Assembly (NCBI GenBank): GCA_017464225.1
Contig: JAFUDW010000138.1
Coordinates: 1 to 37,763, forward strand
Direction of reading: 5' to 3'
DNA from: Clostridia bacterium
GTDB taxonomy: Bacteria > Bacillota_A > Clostridia > Christensenellales > Aristaeellaceae
DNA length: 37,763 nt
The notes under the pieces were generated by a model, which worked only from the letters and a program-made list of their open reading frames with translations, did not search any database and was not told the origin of the DNA. Below are positions 31,204 to 37,763 of the stretch, in pieces (positions within the stretch are counted from its first letter, which is position 1; each line of letters starts with the position of its first letter). A program made the translations under genes and the position numbers.

Positions 31204-31698
31204 ATGAAGAAAAAGGATACCTGGTTTCTGGATCCCCTGAAAATGGGCGTGGCCATCGCCGTCGCGGCCGCCGCCGCCGTCCTTGCCGTGACCGATCTGA
31301 CCATCGGAGAAACGGCCATGGGTCTGATCCTGCTTGCCATCGCGCTGCTCTTTGCCGGGGTGGCCCTCTATGAAGGACAAACCGTTACGGTATCCGAAGA
31401 CGGCGTGCGCCGGCGCTTTCTCGGGCGGGAAAACCGCTTCTGGCGCTGGCAGGAGATCAGGGAAATCGGCGTGGCCGGGGCAAAGGCCCTGGGCGGGAGC
31501 AAGCAGCGCCACGGCACGCTGTATATCTATTTTTCCAGGGAGCATATGCGGGAGGAGGAGCGGATGCGCATGATGCTGCGCCAGCCTGTGCGCGATAAAA
31601 TACTGCTCCAGTATACCCGGCAGCGCATGGACGCCGTGCAGATGCACTGGAGCGGCAAAATAGAAACCTGGAACGCAGGCGATTTGGAATTCTCCTGA
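31204..31698 (+). CDS. Small membrane protein, two helices and a PH-like C-terminal part; function unknown
   Basis: A 164-residue protein that I cannot assign. Two hydrophobic helices lie at about residues 12-32 and 36-56, joined by a short turn, then a hydrophilic domain begins T-V-T-V-S-E-D-G-V-R-R-R-F-L-G with a strand-rich pattern reminiscent of bacterial PH (YcxB-like) domains and ending in an Arg-rich helix. No catalytic motif is evident. The start at 31204 has gggactgctt upstream, a weak site. It ends directly against the convergent ROK gene (stop codons adjacent). Codon use looks like that of its neighbours, so I regard it as real. Confidence 0.7.
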   Translation: MKKKDTWFLDPLKMGVAIAVAAAAAVLAVTDLTIGETAMGLILLAIALLFAGVALYEGQTVTVSEDGVRRRFLGRENRFWRWQEIREIGVAGAKALGGSKQRHGTLYIYFSREHMREEERMRMMLRQPVRDKILLQYTRQRMDAVQMHWSGKIETWNAGDLEFS

Positions 31699-32919
31699 TC
31701 ATTCCTCGCCGTATTGATTCAATTCCCGCCGGATGGCGCACAGCGCGGCGCAGCGCGAGCCGTTCCACCGGTCGGCTTCCACAAAGGAAAACGCGGGCAG
31801 GCTCCTGTGAGGCGCTACCAGGTACCTGTTCACGGTATCGGTCAGCAGCGCCCTGTTTTGCCCGGCGGAGAACAGCCGGGAATCCACAAAGATCATGTCC
31901 GGCTGAACAAAGTTGATCACATTAGCCAGCGTGATGGCCAGATAGCGGACAGCCCTTTCCAGGATCGCCGTCACCGCCGCGTCGCCCGCCTGCTCAGCGG
32001 CCAATACCTGGGGAATGGTGGGACGGATATCTCCGCCGCAGAGCGCTGAAAGCTTTGGCGCTTCACCTTTGCGCATGGCGGCATGGCAGGCGTCCATGAT
32101 GGCGCGTTCGCCCGCAAGATCGCTGATGTGGCCGCTGATGGCGTCCGAAGATAGCGCAGCGTCCGCTTGGACGATCATATAGCCGATTTCGCCGATACCC
32201 AGCGGGTCGCCTACGTCGGCGGGGGAGAAGGGCAGCAGCGGGCAGCTCAGCCCCCGGGCGATGAACAGGTAAGCGAAGCGCCCCGTGCGCCGCATTTCTT
32301 CCCGCCGCAGCATGCGGATGCCAAAGGCACGGGCGCAGGCGTCGTTTTCCACCACCACGGGTTTGTTCCATCCGGTGAGCGTGGCCAGGTCGCTTGCCAC
32401 GGGGCAGTCAAACCAGCGATACATCCGGTGGGCGGACAGCACGCCGTTTTCCCGATCGGTGACGCCCGGGACGGCGATGCCGATGGAATCAATGCGTTCG
32501 GACGGCACGGGCGAGGCGTTCAGGATCTCCTTTGTCAGCAGCGCCGCGGCCCGGATATTATCCCGGTAATCGGGCAGAGAGACGCTCTCCTGCCGGGATA
32601 TGAGGATATTTCCCCGATAATCGGTCAGGCAGGCCTGCCGGGAATCCTTGCGCATTTCAACGCCGATGAAATAACGGGCGTCGGGCCGGATATCCACCAG
32701 CGCCGCTTTGCGGCCCAGGCGCTTTCCGGCGCTCTCGTCCTTGGTTTCCTGAGCGGTGCCGTTTTCGATCAGTTCGTTGACTACGGTGGTCACCGCGGGC
32801 AGCGAAAGGGACAGCGCTTCGGCGATGTCCGTGCGGTAAAGCGGCCCGTTGTACCAAAGCTGCTTGCGGATGCGGATGCGGCCCTGGCTGCGGAGGATGT
32901 TCCAGCTGTCGGCGCCCAT
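31699..32919 (-). CDS. ROK family transcriptional regulator (second copy)
   Basis: A 406-residue ROK protein with an N-terminal winged helix-turn-helix (Y-R-T-D-I-A-E-A-L-S-L-S-L-P-A-V-T, about residues 28-44) and a kinase-like effector domain (G-V-E-M, I-G-I-A-V-P-G-V, G-I-G-E-I-G-Y). As in the first copy, the zinc-binding His/Cys motif is missing. ggagcg precedes the ATG. It is divergent from the GH3/sulfatase/maturase unit, with overlapping promoters and a TTAATTAA motif in the 85-base gap, so it probably controls that unit and itself. It is a clear paralogue in architecture, not a recent duplicate, of the ROK at 9474. Confidence 0.88.
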   Translation of the reverse strand: MGADSWNILRSQGRIRIRKQLWYNGPLYRTDIAEALSLSLPAVTTVVNELIENGTAQETKDESAGKRLGRKAALVDIRPDARYFIGVEMRKDSRQACLTDYRGNILISRQESVSLPDYRDNIRAAALLTKEILNASPVPSERIDSIGIAVPGVTDRENGVLSAHRMYRWFDCPVASDLATLTGWNKPVVVENDACARAFGIRMLRREEMRRTGRFAYLFIARGLSCPLLPFSPADVGDPLGIGEIGYMIVQADAALSSDAISGHISDLAGERAIMDACHAAMRKGEAPKLSALCGGDIRPTIPQVLAAEQAGDAAVTAILERAVRYLAITLANVINFVQPDMIFVDSRLFSAGQNRALLTDTVNRYLVAPHRSLPAFSFVEADRWNGSRCAALCAIRRELNQYGEE

Positions 32920-32939
32920 AAAATACGCTCCTTGGAATA

Positions 32940-32986
32940 TTGTAAAATCACTTAATTAATATATAATAAAAATCATTGCTTGTCAA
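32940..32986. promoter_or_regulatory. Overlapping divergent promoters with a shared TTAATTAA motif
   Basis: Minus strand: TTGACA (32981-32986), 17 bp, TATATT (32958-32963) for the ROK gene. Plus strand: TTGTAA (32940-32945), 16 bp, TATAAT (32962-32967) for the GH3 gene. The two -10 boxes overlap, and TTAATTAA (32952-32959) abuts them, so one bound protein could block both directions. Confidence 0.75.
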
Positions 32987-33004
32987 ATTGAGAGAGGAGA
33001 AACC

Positions 33005-34702
33005 ATGATCGATCTGAAAGCCAATCCCTTCTTCCTGGACGAGGAAGCCATTCAATGGGTCAATGCCACCCGTGACGGCATGACGGTGGAGGAAAAGGCC
33101 GGGCAGCTGTTCTGCGTGCTGTTCAAGGAGGCGAAGCCGGAGGAGTTCGATTACGTGTACGGCATTTTGTCGCCGGGAGGATGCATGTATCGCGTCATTC
33201 CCACCGAACGGGCGGTGGCGGCGTCCAACGCCCTGCAAAAGCGCAGCCGTGTGCCGCTGCTCATCGCCGCCAATCTGGAAAAGGGCGGCAACGGCATCGT
33301 TTCTGAAGGCACGCTGGTGGGCTCTCCCATGGAGATCGCCGCCACAAACGACGTGGGAATGGCCCAAAAGATGGCCGAAGCCTGCGCCAATGAAGCCCGG
33401 GCGGTGGGCGCCAACTGGGCGTTCGCGCCGATCATCGATATCGACAGCAATTTCCGCAACCCTATCACCAATACCCGTACCTTCGGCAGCGATCCCGAAC
33501 GGGTGAAAAAGATGGGCGAGGCCTATGTGCGTACCGTGCAGCGGCTGGGTCTGGCGGCGTCCATCAAGCATTTCCCGGGCGACGGGCAGGATGAGCGCGA
33601 TCAGCATCTGGTCACCTCCATTAACAGCATGGACTGCGATACCTGGATGAATACCTATGGCGCGGCCTACAAGGCCGGCATTGAGGCCGGATCGCTGACC
33701 GCCATGGTGGGCCATATCCTGCAGCCCGCCTGGAGCAAAAAGCTGAATCCCGCCCTGCGCGACGAGGAAATACTGCCCGGTTCCCTGAGCCCCGAGCTGC
33801 TCCAGGGCCTGCTGCGGGGAGAATTGGGCTTCAACGGCCTGATCTGCACCGACGCCACCACCATGGCGGGCTATACGCTGGCCATGAGCCGCCGGGACGC
33901 CGTGCCCGCCTCCATTGCCGCGGGCTGCGATATGTTCCTGTTTGCCCGCAACCTGGAGGAGGATTACGGATTCATGCTGGAGGGCATCCGCAAGGGCGTG
34001 ATCACGCCCGAGCGCTTGGACGAAGCCGTGACCCGCATCCTGGCCGTTAAGGCCGCGCTGGGACTGCATAAAGGCGCGCCTGAGGCGGACTGCGAAAACG
34101 CCCGTCGGGTGGTGGGCTGCGCCCGGCACCAGGCCTGGGCCGAGGAGTGCGCCGATAAGGGCATCACGCTGGTAAAAGAGCAGGCGGGCGTGCTGCCGCT
34201 GACGACGGAAAAGTATAAGCGCATCCTCTTCTATACGGTGGAGCCTCCGGCCGGCGGCGAAAGCGCCTACCGCGTTACCCCGGCCTGCGCCAAGGTGAAG
34301 GAGGCGCTGGTGAAGGAGGGCTTTGAGGTGGATGATTTTGTGCCCCAGCCCTACGGCGAAGGCTTTACCGCCAAGTATGAGGACGTGGTAAAGCGTTACG
34401 ACCTGATCCTGTATGTGGCCAACCTTTCCACCAAGAGCAATCAGACCGTGGTGCGCATCGAATGGAAGCAGCCCATGGGCGCTGACTGCGGCCATTATAT
34501 CAACGACATTCCCACGGTATTCGTATCGCTGGAGAATCCCTATCATTTGCTGGATTTCCCGCGGGTGAAAACCTATATCAACTGCTATTCCAACAATGAT
34601 CATTGCATCCGTCAGCTGGTGGAAAAGCTGATGGGCAGGAGCGCTTTCAAGGGCGAGAGCCCTGTGGACGCTTTCTGCGGCAAGTGGGACGCGCATCTGT
34701 GA
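33005..34702 (+). CDS. GH3 family glycosidase, beta-N-acetylhexosaminidase-like, cytoplasmic
   Basis: A 565-residue protein whose N-terminal TIM barrel matches glycoside hydrolase family 3 of the NagZ/BglX group: K-H-F-P-G-D-G (188-194), D-Q-H (Asp199-His201, the acid/base dyad position of NagZ-type enzymes) and L-I-C-T-D-A-T-T (nucleophile Asp283). An additional C-terminal domain (about 370-565) is present, as in two-domain members. There is no signal peptide, so the substrate must be imported first, plausibly by the Dpp-type system nearby. Followed by a sulfatase and its maturase, a sulfated amino-sugar glycan fragment is a sensible substrate guess. Some such enzymes are phosphorylases, which I cannot exclude. 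RBS gaggaga. Confidence 0.87.
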   Translation: MIDLKANPFFLDEEAIQWVNATRDGMTVEEKAGQLFCVLFKEAKPEEFDYVYGILSPGGCMYRVIPTERAVAASNALQKRSRVPLLIAANLEKGGNGIVSEGTLVGSPMEIAATNDVGMAQKMAEACANEARAVGANWAFAPIIDIDSNFRNPITNTRTFGSDPERVKKMGEAYVRTVQRLGLAASIKHFPGDGQDERDQHLVTSINSMDCDTWMNTYGAAYKAGIEAGSLTAMVGHILQPAWSKKLNPALRDEEILPGSLSPELLQGLLRGELGFNGLICTDATTMAGYTLAMSRRDAVPASIAAGCDMFLFARNLEEDYGFMLEGIRKGVITPERLDEAVTRILAVKAALGLHKGAPEADCENARRVVGCARHQAWAEECADKGITLVKEQAGVLPLTTEKYKRILFYTVEPPAGGESAYRVTPACAKVKEALVKEGFEVDDFVPQPYGEGFTAKYEDVVKRYDLILYVANLSTKSNQTVVRIEWKQPMGADCGHYINDIPTVFVSLENPYHLLDFPRVKTYINCYSNNDHCIRQLVEKLMGRSAFKGESPVDAFCGKWDAHL

Positions 34703-34733
34703 TCCTTGCGGGATCGAAGAAAGGAGAAGAACC

Positions 34734-36251
<1,518 letters not shown>

Positions 36252-36271
36252 GCATCCAAGGAGGCACAGCC

Positions 36272-37393
36272 ATGAAGTATGTGAATTTGCTGATCAAACC
36301 GGCGTCCAGCCTGTGCAACATGCGCTGTGCCTATTGCTTTTATGCCGATGAATCGGAACACCGGATGCTCAAAAGTATGGGCGTTATGACGATGGAGACG
36401 GCGGAAAAACTGATTTCCGCCGCCTTTTCGGCGCTGGAAGGACGGGGTGGCATCGGCTTTTCCTTCCAGGGCGGCGAGCCCACGGTGGCCGGGTTGCCCT
36501 TTTTCCGCTCCTTTGTGCGCATGGCGGAGGAGAAAAATGAAAAGCGCGTGCCCGTGCGCTATTCCATTCAGACCAACGGGCTCAATATCGATGCCGAATG
36601 GGCTGATTTTCTGAAAGATCACAAGTTTTTGGTGGGCCTATCGGTGGACGGCGATAAAACGCTGCACGACGCTTTCCGGCTGGATGCCCAGGGAAAGGGC
36701 ACCTACGACAGGGTCACGGATGCGCTGAAGCTTTTGCTGGACAGGCAGGTAGATACCAATCTCCTGTGCGTGGTCAACGGGCGTACGGCGGCCCGGCCCA
36801 AGCAGGTGTACCGGGCGCTGAAAGCGCTTAAAACCGGGTATTTGCAGTTTATTCCCTGTCTGGATCCCCTGGAGGCAGAGCGCGGGAGCATGAAATGGTC
36901 ACTGCTGCCAGAAGCTTACGGGCGCTTCCTGTGCGGCGTGTTTGACGAATGGTACAAGGATTGGGCACAGGGAAAATATGTGAGCGTGCGGCAGTTTGAC
37001 GATTGGGTGCACGTGGCCATGGGGCTGCCGCCCGGCACCTGCGCCTCCTGCGGACAGTGCGGCGGGTATTTGGTTTCAGAGGCTGACGGCGGCCTGTATC
37101 CCTGCGATTTTTATGTGCTGGACGAATGGAAGCTGGGCGTGGCGGAGGATGGGCTAAACGCCCTGATGAAATCGGAAAAAATGGCGGCCTTCCAAAGGCG
37201 CAGCGCCGCCAAGCCCCGGGATTGCCTGTCCTGCCCCTATTGGCCGCTTTGCCGCGGCGGCTGTCCCCGGGATTGGGAGGTGGCCGACGGCGTGAAGCGC
37301 AACTATTTCTGCCCCGCCTTCAAAATGCTGTTTTCCTATGCCGGCCCGCGCATCCGGCAGATCGCCCAAGCCGAGCGGAGCATGGGGTATTAA
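36272..37393 (+). CDS. Anaerobic sulfatase-maturating enzyme (radical SAM/SPASM)
   Basis: A 373-residue radical SAM enzyme, the usual anSME length. It oxidises the sulfatase Cys to C-alpha-formylglycine without oxygen. The SAM-cluster motif is C-N-M-R-C-A-Y-C (Cys15, 19, 22). The SPASM region is present: C-A-S-C-G-Q-C-G, then L-Y-P-C-D-F-Y-V, whose Asp matches the catalytic base described for clostridial anSME, and C-L-S-C-P-Y-W-P-L-C-R-G-G-C-P, ending with Y-F-C-P-A-F. Directly downstream of the Cys-type sulfatase with aaggagg upstream: its client is almost certainly that protein. Confidence 0.95.
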   Translation: MKYVNLLIKPASSLCNMRCAYCFYADESEHRMLKSMGVMTMETAEKLISAAFSALEGRGGIGFSFQGGEPTVAGLPFFRSFVRMAEEKNEKRVPVRYSIQTNGLNIDAEWADFLKDHKFLVGLSVDGDKTLHDAFRLDAQGKGTYDRVTDALKLLLDRQVDTNLLCVVNGRTAARPKQVYRALKALKTGYLQFIPCLDPLEAERGSMKWSLLPEAYGRFLCGVFDEWYKDWAQGKYVSVRQFDDWVHVAMGLPPGTCASCGQCGGYLVSEADGGLYPCDFYVLDEWKLGVAEDGLNALMKSEKMAAFQRRSAAKPRDCLSCPYWPLCRGGCPRDWEVADGVKRNYFCPAFKMLFSYAGPRIRQIAQAERSMGY

Positions 37394-37450
37394 AAAGCGT
37401 TGGCTGCTTACCGTTGATTTCATTATGAAAGTTGACGGGGAGGGAAACGA

Positions 37451-37501
37451 TAAGGGGCGCTGCCCCTTATAATCCCTGCCAGGGTGGGAGCCCCACCCTG
37501 G
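37451..37501. repeat. Tandem GC-rich hairpins, REP-like
   Basis: TAAGGGGC-3-GCCCCTTA (37451-37469) is followed after 9 bases by CCAGGGTGGG-3-CCCACCCTGG (37479-37501). Such GGGGC/GCCCC double hairpins after genes recall dispersed intergenic repeats of Clostridia; copy number cannot be judged here. There is no T tract. Confidence 0.6.
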
Positions 37502-37612
37502 ACCCGGCTGCGGCGGATGCTGCTTGCGTACTCTTTCAAATAACTTCCCGCAGTTGATTGAAATGGGCTTGGCGCAAAGAGCGCACCGGAAATACGCGAT
37601 CAACAAAAAACA

Positions 37613-37646
37613 CGCAGACATGAGCAAGCTCGGTCTGCGCGTTTTT
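37613..37646. terminator. Terminator-like hairpin in the 3' region
   Basis: CGCAGAC (37613-37619) pairs with GTCTGCG (37633-37639), a small AGC/GCT pair lies in the loop, and CGTTTTTG follows; an A6 run lies on the other side, so it may work in both directions. It lies 220 bases after the maturase gene, so it could end its transcript or that of a small RNA. Confidence 0.65.
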
Positions 37647-37763
37647 GTATGATCGCTATGACGCTGACGCGTCATTGACGTCGGCAAGCCGCCGTCATTT
37701 CCGGTGCGGTTAGCGTGTTTGGAATTTCAACATCAAGCCCCAGACTGAGGTCGGCACGCGCAG

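Larger units (their letters stand above)
37394..37763. other. Non-coding 3' region rich in inverted repeats
   Basis: 370 bases without a convincing gene. It holds two tight GC hairpins (37451-37501), a terminator-like hairpin (37613-37646), a TGACGC/GCGTCA hairpin (37659-37674), and a pair of longer imperfect inverted arms (about 37554-37596 and 37695-37740) that enclose the latter two. No tRNA or known riboswitch is recognisable. It continues past the window edge. Confidence 0.7.

Noticed and set aside
37394..37763. tRNA, riboswitch or CRISPR repeat in the terminal region
   Set aside because: No cloverleaf or T-loop sequence, no known aptamer core, and repeats are inverted and unequal, not regularly spaced direct repeats.

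Overview
The window looks like chromosomal DNA of an anaerobic, GC-rich member of the Clostridia (Bacillota), most likely a gut or animal-associated lineage. Evidence: strong GGAGG ribosome binding sites, consensus TTGACA/TATAAT promoters, monoderm-type secreted solute-binding proteins with short MKK...A-x-A signal peptides, a DUF3793 protein typical of Clostridia, two ROK regulators, and an anaerobic (radical SAM) sulfatase-maturating enzyme. Nearly everything is transport and catabolism of small organic acids, peptides and sugars. There is no phage, insertion sequence, CRISPR array or tRNA that I can see.

Layout. 1-1.3 kb: a stand-alone AfuA-type solute-binding protein with its own promoter and terminator. 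1.3-3.4 kb: a YfcE-like phosphodiesterase, uridine kinase, and a DUF3793 gene behind two GGTTAG/CTAACC palindromes. 3.5-5.8 kb: aminopeptidase C translationally coupled to a DmpA-type P1 peptidase. 5.9-10.7 kb (minus strand): ROK regulator, NMT1/SsuA-type ABC importer (permease, ATPase, binding protein) and a divergent NagB-like sugar-phosphate isomerase. 10.9-12.1 kb: a class II aldolase transcribed divergently from the ROK gene. 12.3-25.5 kb: an IclR regulator followed by an apparently continuous plus-strand gene run: IlvD/Edd-type dehydratase, DapA-type aldolase, TctCBA tripartite tricarboxylate-type transporter, GldA-like dehydrogenase, TPI-like protein, LarA-like racemase/epimerase, TauE/SafE exporter, PFK-like kinase and PGI-like isomerase, ending at a clear terminator. 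25.6-31.2 kb: a five-gene Dpp/Opp-type ABC importer. 31.2-33 kb: a small membrane protein and a second ROK regulator. 33-37.4 kb: a cytoplasmic GH3 glycosidase, a cytoplasmic Cys-type sulfatase and its radical SAM maturase. 37.4-37.8 kb: non-coding, rich in inverted repeats.

How the genes may work together. The first half of the long gene run reads as a sugar-acid pathway: uptake (TctCBA), dehydration (IlvD/Edd), retro-aldol cleavage (DapA family) and reduction of the released aldehyde (GldA-like). The second half, together with the class II aldolase at 10.9 kb, gives a complete second set of upper-glycolysis folds (PGI, PFK, class II FBA, TPI), joined to a nickel-pincer-type LarA homologue and an anion exporter. 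The PGI-like and TPI-like members have lost residues that normally grip the substrate phosphate, and the NagB-like protein at 5.9 kb has lost its phosphate loop and one catalytic Asp. This is my main candidate for an undescribed system: a parallel glycolysis-like route for an anionic sugar that is not an ordinary sugar phosphate, resembling in logic the sulfo-EMP type of sulfoglycolysis. The substrate is inference only. A shared AT-rich motif lies just downstream of the -10 elements of three promoters (10.85, 25.62 and 32.95 kb), suggesting that the ROK regulators tie the aldolase, the Dpp-type importer and the GH3/sulfatase block together.
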